Below, one piece after another: positions 17,251 to 25,973 of a DNA stretch of 64,000 bases (within the stretch, counting starts at the first letter, position 1; each line of letters starts with the position of its first letter). Under the pieces are notes generated by a model. That model was given only the letters and a program-made list of their open reading frames with translations, ran no database searches and was not told the origin of the DNA. Made by a program: the position numbers and the translations under genes. This DNA comes from Clostridia bacterium (GTDB taxonomy: Bacteria > Bacillota > Clostridia > Christensenellales > Aristaeellaceae): assembly GCA_017397895.1 (NCBI GenBank), contig JAFQHP010000046.1, forward strand, positions 1 to 64,000, given 5' to 3'.

Positions 17251-20200
17251 TCACTCTATCTCCAGTTCCTTTGCCACCTTTTCCATCACCTTCACAGCCT
17301 GAGAAAGCAACTTTTCCGGGGATAGTTTGGGATCACGGAAGAGGATGGAGGGATCCTTGGTAGCGGAAAGCAGCAGCCGCTTATCCACCTTTTCCAAAGC
17401 GGCGTAAAGCTTCATGGGGTCCGGCGCAGCGGCGGGGATCATGCGCAGGATGAGCGTACCCGCCATATGGTTCACCCGGTGCACGCCCATAGCGCTGAGG
17501 ATGCCCCGCAGGTGCGCAATTTCGATCAGGTTCATCACGCTTTCCGGCGGCTCGCCGAAGCGGTCAATCATCTCTTCGATCACATCTTCCCTGTCCTGCC
17601 GGTTTCGGATGAGGGCAATGCGCTTGTACACTTCCATGCGCTGGCCTTCGCCCCGCACATATTCCGCAGGCAGGTAAGCGTCAATCTTCAGTTCCACCTG
17701 GCAATCCACTTTCCGCCTGATGGTTTCGCCCTGCTCGCCCCGGGCCTCCAGCACCGCTTCTTCAATCAGCCTGCAGTACATATCATAGCCCACTACAGCC
17801 ACATTGCCGCTTTGCTCCGGCCCGAAGATATTGCCGGCGCCCCGGATTTCCAGATCCCGCATGGCAATGCGGAAGCCGCTGCCGAAAGCCGTGAATTCCC
17901 GGATGGCCGCCAGGCGCTGCTGCGCCGTTTCGGAAAGGCTCTTATCCGGCCGCACGGTGAAATAGGCATAAGCGATGCGGGTGGAGCGGCCCACCCGGCC
18001 CCGCAGCTGATACAGCTGGGACAGGCCGAACTTATCCGCATCAAAAATGATGATGGTATTGGCGGCGGATACATCCAGCCCGTTTTCAATGATGGTGGAG
18101 CACAAAAGCACGTCAAACTTGTGCTCAAAGAAATCGTGCATCACGTCTTCCAGCACGCTTTCCTTCATCTGCCCGTGACCCACGCCAATGCGTGCCTGAG
18201 GCACCAGTGCCCGCAGCCGGGACGCAAATGCATCAATATGCCGCACCTGGTTATACAGGAAATACACCTGCCCGCCCCGGCCAATCTCCCGCATGATGGC
18301 GTCCCGGATGACGGCGTCGTTGTAGTCCAGCACATAGGTCTGCACCGGGTATCTTTCTTCCGGCGGGGTTTCCAAGAGGCTCATGTCCCGCACCCCCATC
18401 ATGCTCATGTGCAATGTGCGGGGAATGGGCGTTGCCGACAGCGTCAGCACGTCCATTTTGTTTTTCATGTTCTTGATGGCTTCCTTGTGGGCCACGCCAA
18501 AGCGCTGCTCTTCGTCCACCACCAACAGCCCCAGGTCCTTGAACTGCACATCCTTGGAAAGCAGCCGGTGGGTGCCCACCACAATATCGCACTTGCCGTC
18601 CCTGACTTCCTGCAGGGTCTGCTTTTGTTCCTTGGCGCTGCGGAAGCGGGAAAGGGCCCGGATTTCCACCGGGAAATCGGCAAAACGCTTGAGCATGGTG
18701 TAATAGTGCTGCTGCACCAGGATGGTGGTGGGGGCCAGGAAAGCCACCTGCTTTCCGTCCATCACGGCCTTCATCACCGCCCGCAGGGCCACTTCCGTTT
18801 TGCCGTAGCCCACATCGCCGCACACCAGCCGGTCCATATTATGATTGGATTCCATATCCCGGCTGATATCCGCCACAGCCTTTTCCTGGTCCGGTGTCAA
18901 TTGGTAGGGAAACGCATCCTCAAACTGCCGCTGCCAGGGGGTATCGGGGCCAAAGGCATGGCCGGGGGTGTTCTGCCTGGCGGCATAGAGCTGCACCAGG
19001 TCAAAGGCCAGCTTCTTCAGGCCTTTTTTCACCTTCGCCTTCTGCCGCTCCCAGTCGTTGCCGCTGAGGGAATTGAGGGAAGGCGCTTTATCCTGGCCGC
19101 CGATGAATTTCTGCACCCGGTCAAACTGATCGGTGGGCACATACAGTTTATCCGTTCCCTGATACTGGATCAGCAGATAATCCCGCCAGGTGCCTTCGGT
19201 CTGGATACGGGTGGTGCCCTGGAAAATGCCCACGCCGTGGGCCTCGTGCACCACATAATCCCCCACCTTCAGGTCGGTAAAGGCTTCAATTTTTTCACCG
19301 GCAGTTTTGCGGCTGCGGGTCTTTTTGTAGCCGGCGCCGAAAATATCACTGTCAGAAATAACATAGATTTTTTCCTCCGCCATCAGAAAACCGCCGGACA
19401 GCGTAACGGGGTAAATGCAGCCCCCTTCCGCCGCCATTTTTACCGGCACGTTCAGTTCCGAAAGCGCTTTGTGCAGCCGCTGGCCCCGGCTGTCGCCGCC
19501 GGAAAGCAGCAGCACTTGGCCGCCCTCTTTCTGCCAGGCGGTAACATCGTTTGCCAGTTCCTTGAACCGGGAAACATACTTGGGCGCATTCACGCCGTAA
19601 AAACGGATCAGCCTGTCCGGCTTCATGTCCCCCATGCCCCGCAGGAAATTCTGCAGGGTATAGACGGCAAAGCGCTGCATATCCCCCTGGATATCCGCCC
19701 AGTCCTTCAAAAGCGCCGCCTGCTCCGGCACCGCTTCCTGCCGCTCCAGGGACAATTTGAAATCCTCCGTAAAGCCTGCCAGCCTGTCCTCGCACCGGCC
19801 CTTCACCCGCTCCGGCTCATCCAGCAGGATCACCGGGCTTTCCATGTAATCCCACACCCCGGCGCAGGGCATTTTCAGCGCCCCGGCCCACAAGGAAAGG
19901 GCGGGGCTTTGAAGGCCCTCTTCCAGCCGGTCGGCATCCTGATAGAGGCGGGAGATGCCATTGTCGTACACCCGGAAAGCGGGCACATAGTTTTCCTCCG
20001 GGTTTTCTTCCGTTTCTTCTGCATCCGGTATGGGCGGCAATGTTTTGTCCAACCCCGCGCCTTCCAGCAGGTTCAATTGCTTTTTCACCATCTCCCGGAT
20101 GGGCGCGGCGCAGCTTTCGTCCAATATCCATTCTACCGCCGGGTAAAACACCGCCTGATCAGCCTGCTCCAGGCTGCGCTGGGAGATGGGATCAAAAAAG

Positions 20201-20805
20201 CGGATGGAATCCACTTCGTCGTCGAAAAATTCGATGCGGGTGGCGCCGCTTTCCGCCGGGGAAAAGGCGTCCACAATAAAGCCCCGCAGGGCGCACTGCC
20301 CCGGGCCTTCCACCATGTCCACCCGCTCATAGCCCATCTTCACAAGTCGCTCAATCAGCTGCATGGGCGGCATGCTGCCCCCCACCTGCAGGGAAACGGC
20401 GTGGCTGTCATAGGTCTTCGGGGGCAGCATGCGCATCAGAAGCGCATCGGCGGATACGCACAGCACTTTTGTTTCCGAAAGGCGCACATGCTGCAGTACG
20501 GAAAGGCGGCGGAAGGCCCCTTCCCGGCTGGCAGTGCCCCGGGTGAAATTCACATCCCCCGAGGGCAGGTAGGCCGCGCCGCCCTGCAGCCAGGTGCTGA
20601 TATCATCCGCCGCCCGCATGGCCTGGGCGTCGCTGGGGGCTACATATAAAATCTGCCGCCCCGTGTGCCGCTGCAGCGCCGCCGCAAAGGCAGCACGCTG
20701 GCCCTCCGTCATATCGTACAGGCAGGTAACCCCCTTTTCAGGCGCGTCAAAAGCCTCCCGAACAGAGGGGGAGGCTGTCAGTTGTTTCAATAATTTATTC
20801 AGCAT
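17251..20805 (-). CDS. mfd: Transcription-repair coupling factor Mfd
   Basis: This 1184-aa SF2 translocase dislodges RNA polymerase stalled at DNA lesions and recruits UvrA. Regions in order: UvrB-like N-terminal part (about 1-350), RNA-polymerase-interaction domain with DLKVGDYVVHEAHGVGIF (about 510), translocase with Walker A GDVGYGKTE (about 664) and DEEQRFG (about 766), RecG-type motif LRGRVGRSTRIAYAY (about 930), and the C-terminal TRCF domain with VDCQVELKIDAYLP. Length is normal. Its ATG lies inside the end of pth (11-bp overlap), indicating a pth-mfd operon, a common Firmicutes arrangement. Confidence 0.98.
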   Translation of the reverse strand: MLNKLLKQLTASPSVREAFDAPEKGVTCLYDMTEGQRAAFAAALQRHTGRQILYVAPSDAQAMRAADDISTWLQGGAAYLPSGDVNFTRGTASREGAFRRLSVLQHVRLSETKVLCVSADALLMRMLPPKTYDSHAVSLQVGGSMPPMQLIERLVKMGYERVDMVEGPGQCALRGFIVDAFSPAESGATRIEFFDDEVDSIRFFDPISQRSLEQADQAVFYPAVEWILDESCAAPIREMVKKQLNLLEGAGLDKTLPPIPDAEETEENPEENYVPAFRVYDNGISRLYQDADRLEEGLQSPALSLWAGALKMPCAGVWDYMESPVILLDEPERVKGRCEDRLAGFTEDFKLSLERQEAVPEQAALLKDWADIQGDMQRFAVYTLQNFLRGMGDMKPDRLIRFYGVNAPKYVSRFKELANDVTAWQKEGGQVLLLSGGDSRGQRLHKALSELNVPVKMAAEGGCIYPVTLSGGFLMAEEKIYVISDSDIFGAGYKKTRSRKTAGEKIEAFTDLKVGDYVVHEAHGVGIFQGTTRIQTEGTWRDYLLIQYQGTDKLYVPTDQFDRVQKFIGGQDKAPSLNSLSGNDWERQKAKVKKGLKKLAFDLVQLYAARQNTPGHAFGPDTPWQRQFEDAFPYQLTPDQEKAVADISRDMESNHNMDRLVCGDVGYGKTEVALRAVMKAVMDGKQVAFLAPTTILVQQHYYTMLKRFADFPVEIRALSRFRSAKEQKQTLQEVRDGKCDIVVGTHRLLSKDVQFKDLGLLVVDEEQRFGVAHKEAIKNMKNKMDVLTLSATPIPRTLHMSMMGVRDMSLLETPPEERYPVQTYVLDYNDAVIRDAIMREIGRGGQVYFLYNQVRHIDAFASRLRALVPQARIGVGHGQMKESVLEDVMHDFFEHKFDVLLCSTIIENGLDVSAANTIIIFDADKFGLSQLYQLRGRVGRSTRIAYAYFTVRPDKSLSETAQQRLAAIREFTAFGSGFRIAMRDLEIRGAGNIFGPEQSGNVAVVGYDMYCRLIEEAVLEARGEQGETIRRKVDCQVELKIDAYLPAEYVRGEGQRMEVYKRIALIRNRQDREDVIEEMIDRFGEPPESVMNLIEIAHLRGILSAMGVHRVNHMAGTLILRMIPAAAPDPMKLYAALEKVDKRLLLSATKDPSILFRDPKLSPEKLLSQAVKVMEKVAKELEIE

Positions 20806-21370
20806 TGCGTTTATTGTAGCGGTTCATGGCAAGGTCAATTCCGTGCTCCGCCCAGCACAGGGCCGCTTCCACAGCCAGCTTGTAAGCATCAAAGGCAATT
20901 TTTCTTTCTTCCTCATTGCGGTAGGTGCCCAGCACCCAGTTAACCAGATCCCACTCAGGCGGCGGCGCCCCCACCCCCACCCTTATGCGGGGAAAATCCC
21001 CGGTGGCGGTGCACTGCACAATGTGGCGAAGGCCGTTGTGGGTGCCGGGGCCGCCCTTGGCACGCAGCCGCACCTGGCCCTGGGGCAGATCAATATCGTC
21101 CACCACCAGCAGAATATCCTTTGCTTCTATTTTATAGAACTGCATCACGTCCAGCACCGAAAAGCCGCTGTGGTTCATAAACGTCTGGGGCTTCACCAGC
21201 AGCACCTTTTCCCCGCCGATCATGCAATCGCCAATCAGCGCCCGGCACTTGATTTTCTTGATCTGCACCCCTAATTTATCTGCCATCAGGTCCATCACAT
21301 CAAAGCCCACATTATGCCGGGTGCGGGCGTATTCGGTGCCGGGGTTGCCAAGGCCAATGATCGCTTTCAT
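20795..21370 (-). CDS. pth: Peptidyl-tRNA hydrolase
   Basis: This 191-aa esterase recycles peptidyl-tRNAs dropped by ribosomes. It has GLGNPG at 6-11, catalytic His19 in RHNVGFDV, KPQTFMNHSG (about 64) and the VVDDIDLPQGQVRLRAKGGPGTHNGLRH region (about 90-118). GGAGAACAC precedes the ATG. It is the first gene of the unit with mfd and diverges from cggR. Its promoter resembles that of cggR in mirror image. Confidence 0.97.
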   Translation of the reverse strand: MKAIIGLGNPGTEYARTRHNVGFDVMDLMADKLGVQIKKIKCRALIGDCMIGGEKVLLVKPQTFMNHSGFSVLDVMQFYKIEAKDILLVVDDIDLPQGQVRLRAKGGPGTHNGLRHIVQCTATGDFPRIRVGVGAPPPEWDLVNWVLGTYRNEEERKIAFDAYKLAVEAALCWAEHGIDLAMNRYNKRNAE

Positions 21371-21423
21371 GTGTTCTCCTTCTCTTGCGCCGTCTGTGGC
21401 CGTTATTTTCGGCCATCCTGTTT

Positions 21424-21453
21424 ATCATACCACATTTTGCCGAATGATTACAA
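21424..21453 (-). promoter_or_regulatory. Promoter of pth-mfd
   Basis: Minus strand: TTGTAA (21448-21453), 18 bp, TATGAT (21424-21429), with the extended TGTGG before the -10. Confidence 0.65.
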
Positions 21454-21541
21454 CATTATTTCAAAAAAGATGCCCTTTTCTTTCAATTTTTCTTCACCCT
21501 CCCAATACAACAGGAAAACGGAAAATAAACCGTTTTATGGC

Positions 21542-21570
21542 TTTACATTCGGGGCAAAATGTGGTATACT
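21542..21570 (+). promoter_or_regulatory. Promoter of cggR-pgk-tpiA
   Basis: TTTACA (21542-21547), 17 bp, TATACT (21565-21570), preceded by TGTGG. Confidence 0.8.
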
Positions 21571-21580
21571 ATAGGAGTGG

Positions 21581-21613
21581 GTCAGTTTTCGCCCGCTGGG
21601 CAAAGTTTGCCCG
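21581..21613 (+). promoter_or_regulatory. Candidate CggR operator
   Basis: Between the -10 and the ribosome-binding site lies GGGCAAAGTTTGCCC (21598-21612), a 15-bp palindrome. A second TTTTCGCCCGC half-like block at 21586-21596 repeats its right half (GTTTGCCCGC). The location fits an operator for the repressor encoded just downstream. Assignment to CggR is inference. Confidence 0.55.
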
Positions 21614-21632
21614 CAAAAGAGGAGGGGTGCCT

Positions 21633-22673
21633 GTGCAGGACGAACTGAAGGTCATCAGCATCATCGCACCCGACCTGATGGCCGATATCGGAAGGCGTGC
21701 CCAGGTGCTCAGCGGCATCGAAAGCATGCAGCCGGTGGGAAGGCGCGCCCTGGCCGCCCGGCTGAACCTGCCCGAAAGGGAGGTGCGGGCCGCTGCCGCC
21801 ATGCTGAAGGATCAGGGGCTGATCACCATGGATGCCGCCGGCATGCAACTGACGGAACGGGCCATGGAGGTGCTTCCCGGCGCACGGGAGCTGAGCCGTG
21901 CCATGGCCGGATTGTCCATTCTGGAGCAGAGCCTGTCCCGGCTTTTGAACGTGCCCCATGTGGTGGTGGTTTCCGGCAATGCCGATCAGGACGCCCAGGC
22001 CCTGCGTGATGTGGGCCGCGCCGCTGCCCAGCGCATTCACAAGCTGCTGCAAAACGGTGCCACCATGGCCGTTGCCGGGGGCAGCACCATGCGGGAAGTG
22101 GCCCGGGGCATGCAGTCCGCCGCCCCCATGAACGTAACGGTTATCCCTGCCCGGGGTGGCATGGGTTCCGGCGTGGAAACCCAGGCCAACACCATCGCCG
22201 CCGAAATGGCCGGCAAGCTGGGCGGAAGGCACCAGAGCCTCCATTTGCCCGATAACCTGGACGCCGCCGCCCTGCAGGAAATGATGAAAGTGCAGGAAGT
22301 GGCAGAAGCGTTTTCCCTGCTGCAAAACAGCGCCCTGGTGGTGCACGGCGTGGGCCGGGCCGATATTATGGCCCAGCAACGCAGGCTGTCCCCCGACGTG
22401 GTGGAAATTCTGCGGCGCAAAAAGGCCGTGGGTGAAGCCTTCGGCGATTTCTTCGACTTTAACGGCCAGACAGTCTGGCAGGCAGCCACCCTGTCCGCCG
22501 TCATCCCCCACCAGACCCCCACCAGCAAAATGGTGGCCGTGGCCGCCGGCGAAAGAAAGGCGGAGGCCATCATCGCTTCCACCCGGCACGATGCCCACGA
22601 TACCCTCATCACCGATGAAGGCGCAGCCCGGCGCATCATTGCCCTGCTGGAAGAAGCAAACCCCGGTACCTGA
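21633..22673 (+). CDS. cggR: Central glycolytic genes regulator (CggR/SorC family)
   Basis: This 346-aa repressor, in known cases, binds the gapA operon promoter and is released by fructose-1,6-bisphosphate. The N-terminal helix-turn-helix (VGRRALAARLNLPEREVRAA, about 30-50) is followed by the SorC-type sugar-phosphate-binding domain (GATMAVAGGSTMREVARGM; ARGGMGSGVETQANTIA). The start is a GTG at 21633 behind GGAGGGG, with another in-frame GTG 6 bp earlier too close to the site. It heads the pgk-tpiA cluster, but no gap gene sits between it and pgk. Confidence 0.9.
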   Translation: MQDELKVISIIAPDLMADIGRRAQVLSGIESMQPVGRRALAARLNLPEREVRAAAAMLKDQGLITMDAAGMQLTERAMEVLPGARELSRAMAGLSILEQSLSRLLNVPHVVVVSGNADQDAQALRDVGRAAAQRIHKLLQNGATMAVAGGSTMREVARGMQSAAPMNVTVIPARGGMGSGVETQANTIAAEMAGKLGGRHQSLHLPDNLDAAALQEMMKVQEVAEAFSLLQNSALVVHGVGRADIMAQQRRLSPDVVEILRRKKAVGEAFGDFFDFNGQTVWQAATLSAVIPHQTPTSKMVAVAAGERKAEAIIASTRHDAHDTLITDEGAARRIIALLEEANPGT

Positions 22674-22723
22674 GCCTCAAAGGCTTTGGCATATAAAAAT
22701 GATATTTTGAAGGAGTGCCCGTC

Positions 22724-24016
22724 ATGAACAAGAAGACCATCGAAGACGTCAATGTAAAAGGCAAGCGCGTTCTGGTTCGTGTAGACTTCAACGTTCCCAT
22801 GGATGCAGACAAGAACATCACCGATGAAAACCGCATCGTTGGTGCCCTGCCCACCATCAAGTATCTGCTCAAGAATGAAGCCAAGGTGGTCCTGTGCAGC
22901 CATATGGGCAAGCCCCACAATGTTTTCAACGAAACCATCAAGCTGAACAAGAAGGAAAAGGCCAAGATTGACGCCCTGCCCGCCGAAGAACAGGAAGCCG
23001 CCACCGCCGCTGCCCTGGAAAAAGCCAAGGGTGACATTACCAAGCTGAGCCTGGCCCCCGTTGCCAAGCGCCTGAGCGAACACCTGGGCCAGGAAGTGTA
23101 CATGGCCAAGGACGTTATCGGCGAAGATGCCAAGGCCAAGGCCGCTGCCCTCAAGAACGGCGAAGTGATGCTGCTGGAAAATTTGCGCTTCCACGCTGAA
23201 GAAGAAAAGAACGCTCCCGAATTTGCCAAGGAACTGGCTTCCTACGGCGAAATCTATGTGAACGATGCTTTCGGCACCGCTCACCGCGCTCATGCCTCCA
23301 CCGAAGGCGTGGCCCACTACCTGCCCGCCGTTTGCGGTTACCTGATTGAAAAGGAACTGCGCATCATGGGCGGCGCTCTGGAAAATCCCGAACGTCCCTT
23401 CCTGGCCATCCTGGGCGGCGCCAAGGTTTCCGACAAGATCGGCGTTATCAACAACCTGCTGGAAAAGGTTGACGTGCTGATCATCGGCGGCGGCATGGCC
23501 TACACCTTCCAGAAGGCCATGGGCGGCCACATCGGCAACTCCCTGTGCGAAGATGACAAGATGGAACTGGCCAAGGAACTGCTGGCCAAGGCCGCTTACA
23601 AGGGCAAGCGCATCGTGCTGCCCGTGGACAACGAAGCCGGCAACGCTTTCAGCAATGACTGCCTACACATCACCGTCCATTCTCAGGAAATCCCCGAAGG
23701 CTTCGAAGGCATGGACATCGGCCCCGTCACCCGGGAACTGTTCGTGAACGAAGTGCGCCGTGCCCGCACCATCATCTGGAACGGCCCCATGGGCGTTTCT
23801 GAATTCCCCGTGTTCGCCGAAGGTACCCGCGCTGTGGCTGAAGCTGTAGCCAACAACCCCGGTATCACCATCATCGGCGGCGGCGACAGTGCTGCTGCTA
23901 TCCAGAAGCTGGGCTTCGCTGACAAGGTGTCCCACGTGTCCACCGGCGGCGGTGCTTCCCTGGAATTCCTGGAAGGCATCGAACTGCCCGGCGTTGCTGC
24001 GCTGAACAACAAGTAA
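22724..24016 (+). CDS. pgk: Phosphoglycerate kinase
   Basis: This 430-aa glycolytic kinase transfers phosphate between 1,3-bisphosphoglycerate and ADP. Conserved features are RVDFNVPMD (18-26), the substrate-loop [31 protein letters not shown] and the nucleotide loop [13 protein letters not shown] followed by [15 protein letters not shown]. An Ala/Lys/Glu-rich insertion of about 25 residues ([19 protein letters not shown]) sits near residues 70-95. The ATG at 22724 follows AAGGAG at 10 bp; an upstream GTG three codons before is less likely. Second gene of the cggR cluster. Confidence 0.98.
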   Translation: MNKKTIEDVNVKGKRVLVRVDFNVPMDADKNITDENRIVGALPTIKYLLKNEAKVVLCSHMGKPHNVFNETIKLNKKEKAKIDALPAEEQEAATAAALEKAKGDITKLSLAPVAKRLSEHLGQEVYMAKDVIGEDAKAKAAALKNGEVMLLENLRFHAEEEKNAPEFAKELASYGEIYVNDAFGTAHRAHASTEGVAHYLPAVCGYLIEKELRIMGGALENPERPFLAILGGAKVSDKIGVINNLLEKVDVLIIGGGMAYTFQKAMGGHIGNSLCEDDKMELAKELLAKAAYKGKRIVLPVDNEAGNAFSNDCLHITVHSQEIPEGFEGMDIGPVTRELFVNEVRRARTIIWNGPMGVSEFPVFAEGTRAVAEAVANNPGITIIGGGDSAAAIQKLGFADKVSHVSTGGGASLEFLEGIELPGVAALNNK

Positions 24017-24033
24017 TAGATTATCGGATTTAC

Positions 24034-24075
24034 CGGGAGGGGGATTCTTTGGAAGGCCAAAGAATCCCCCTCCCG
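24034..24075. other. 19-bp perfect hairpin after pgk
   Basis: Both arms (cgggagggggattctttgg / ccaaagaatccccctcccg) pair without mismatch around a 4-base loop, 17 bp after the pgk stop. No T run follows, so it is not a standard terminator. It may protect or process the pgk mRNA 3' end. The rest of this 272-bp gap shows only the second hairpin below. Confidence 0.85.
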
Positions 24076-24218
24076 TACCCACCCCAAGAAAGCCAATCCG
24101 GAAAGGATATTGTGTGAATACGCCAAAGTCCTGTTCCGTGTAACAAGAAAAACCATCACGGGGAAAGCAGAAGTTAAAGGCAATCCTCTCCCATCCCGAA
24201 TAGGTTTTCGGAAAGGGG

Positions 24219-24264
24219 TGCAGGGGGAAAACGCTTTTGACTTCAAAAGCGGTTTCCCCCTGCA
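24219..24264 (+). promoter_or_regulatory. Long hairpin before tpiA (possible attenuator or processing site)
   Basis: The stem tgcagggggaaa / tttccccctgca is extended by cgctttt / aaaagcg with one A-G mismatch, then TTTTAA. It ends 24 bp before the tpiA ATG and just before GGAGG. A partial-terminator or mRNA-processing role is inferred. Confidence 0.65.
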
Positions 24265-24288
24265 TTTTAAACTGGAGGTAAATCTGTT

Positions 24289-25041
24289 ATGCGTACTCCC
24301 ATCATTGCCGGCAACTGGAAAATGAATAAGACCCCCGCCGAAGCCAAAGCCCTGGTGAATGAGCTCAAGCCCCTGGTGGCCGACGCCAATGCCACGGTTG
24401 TGGTGTGCGTTCCCTTTGTGGACCTGTGCCCCGTGCTGAAGGCTGTGGAAGGCACCAACATCCATGTGGGCGCCCAGAACGTGCACTTCAAGGAATCCGG
24501 CGCTTACACCGGCGAAATTTCCGCCGCCATGCTGAAGGAGCTGGGCGTGGAATATGTGGTGATCGGCCACAGCGAACGCCGCCAGTACTTCGGTGAAACC
24601 GATGCCACCGTGAACCTGCGCACCCTGGCCGCCGTGAAGGCCGGCCTGACCCCCATCATCTGCGTGGGCGAACGTAAGGAAGAACGGGAAGCCGGCTACA
24701 CCAACGCCCTGGTGGAATACCAGACCCTCATCGCCCTCAACGGTCTCACCGATGAAGAAATCAAAAACGCCGTCATCGCCTATGAACCCGTGTGGGCCAT
24801 CGGCACCGGCCTCACCGCCACCGACGAACAAGCCAACGAAACCATCGGCGTCATCCGTGCCGCCATCGAACGCAAGTATGGCAAGGAAGTGTCCGACGCT
24901 ATCCGCATCCAGTACGGCGGCAGCATGAACCCCAAGAACGTCAAGGGCCTGATGGCTCAGCCCGAAATCGACGGCGGCCTCATCGGCGGTGCCTCCCTGA
25001 AGGCGGAAGACTTTTCCCTGGTGGTCAATTACGACAAATAA
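24289..25041 (+). CDS. tpiA: Triosephosphate isomerase
   Basis: This 250-aa TIM-barrel enzyme interconverts dihydroxyacetone phosphate and glyceraldehyde-3-phosphate. All catalytic elements are visible: GNWKMNK with Lys11, His in VIGHSERRQYFGE (about 94), Glu in YEPVWAIGTG (about 166) and the phosphate-binding QYGGSMNPKN and GLIGGASL loops. GGAGG precedes the ATG. Third gene of the cggR cluster, closed by a strong terminator. Confidence 0.98.
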   Translation: MRTPIIAGNWKMNKTPAEAKALVNELKPLVADANATVVVCVPFVDLCPVLKAVEGTNIHVGAQNVHFKESGAYTGEISAAMLKELGVEYVVIGHSERRQYFGETDATVNLRTLAAVKAGLTPIICVGERKEEREAGYTNALVEYQTLIALNGLTDEEIKNAVIAYEPVWAIGTGLTATDEQANETIGVIRAAIERKYGKEVSDAIRIQYGGSMNPKNVKGLMAQPEIDGGLIGGASLKAEDFSLVVNYDK

Positions 25042-25054
25042 TGATCTCATTTGC

Positions 25055-25091
25055 AAAACAACGCTCTTTTCCGTGAGAGCGTTGTTTTTTT
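25055..25091 (+). terminator. Terminator of the cggR-pgk-tpiA cluster
   Basis: aaaacaacgctc / gagcgttgtttt (12-bp stem) then T-rich tail. Confidence 0.88.
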
Positions 25092-25117
25092 GTAGCAAAA
25101 TTGTCATAGGTTTTGCG

Positions 25118-25146
25118 TTGACGCAAGGGGGTTTCTTTGATACACT
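25118..25146 (+). promoter_or_regulatory. Promoter of the nitroreductase-rarA operon
   Basis: TTGACG (25118-25123), 17 bp, TACACT (25141-25146). A 10-bp hairpin (cctgcaaaag / cttttgcagg, 25172-25199) in the leader ends directly before the AAGGAG. Confidence 0.7.
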
Positions 25147-25214
25147 ACCCTTTGAAACAAAACAAAAAAGCCCTGCAAAAGCAGTGTTTCTTTTGCAGGC
25201 AAGGAGCATGAACC

Positions 25215-25973
25215 ATGATGGAAAACTGTGCGCTGAACGGCTTTTATTCTCCTGCCCAGCGGGCCCGCTTTTTGCAGGCGGTAGGCCGCCGGTTCAGCGT
25301 GCGCACATTTACAGGCGAAGCGGACACCGCCCGGAAAAGCGCCCTGCATTATGCCGCGGAGCGGGTGGCGCTGCCGGGGGTCAGGCTTGAAATTGCCAAT
25401 TGCGAAGAGCATAAGCTGTATATGAAGCTGCCCGGCGTGGTGCCCATCACAGGCACGGGCCAGTACGCCGCCGTGATTGCGGACATGACCCACCCTTACG
25501 CCAGATATCACGCCGGCATTTCCGGGGAAGCCTTTGTACTGGAAGCCACCAGCCTGGCGCTGGGCACCTGCTGGGTGGCCTCCTTCAAGCGGGGCGGGCT
25601 GACCGTGGAAACAAAAGAAAACGAAAAGGTGCTGGCGGTGATTCCCTTTGGCACCTATGATTGCGACATGACCCCCCGTCGCCGGAAAAAGCTGACGGAC
25701 ATCTGCGACGGCGACCCGGCCGAATGGCCCATCTGGGCCTATAACGCTGCGGAATGTGTGCGCAACGCCCCCTCCGCCGTGAACCTGCAGCCCTGGCGCA
25801 TGGGCTATGCCGGGCGCACGCTGATGCTGCAGAAAAAAGGCCTGGGCGGCGACATGGACATGGGCATTGCCCTTTTGCACATGAGCCTGGGCGTGGGCGA
25901 AAAGGAGCACCTGATCCGCTGGGAGGAGGGCAAGTATATGGCAAGCCTGTTGGCTGAGGACAGGGTATTATGA
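25215..25973 (+). CDS. Nitroreductase family protein
   Basis: This 252-aa protein resembles the duplicated TM1586-type nitroreductase family: VGRRFSVRTFTGE near the start, AGISGEAFVLEATSLALGTCWVASF (about 95-120) and RNAPSAVNLQPWRM (about 180-195), the usual FMN-contact regions. Such proteins use NAD(P)H and FMN, but the substrate is unknown. Its stop overlaps the ATG of rarA by 4 bp, so the two are co-translated. Confidence 0.85.
   Translation: MMENCALNGFYSPAQRARFLQAVGRRFSVRTFTGEADTARKSALHYAAERVALPGVRLEIANCEEHKLYMKLPGVVPITGTGQYAAVIADMTHPYARYHAGISGEAFVLEATSLALGTCWVASFKRGGLTVETKENEKVLAVIPFGTYDCDMTPRRRKKLTDICDGDPAEWPIWAYNAAECVRNAPSAVNLQPWRMGYAGRTLMLQKKGLGGDMDMGIALLHMSLGVGEKEHLIRWEEGKYMASLLAEDRVL

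Noticed and set aside
17467..20649. A 1060-codon open frame on the plus strand
   Set aside because: It lies wholly antisense to mfd, has His/Gln/Pro/Gly-biased composition from the GC-rich third positions, and no start signal.
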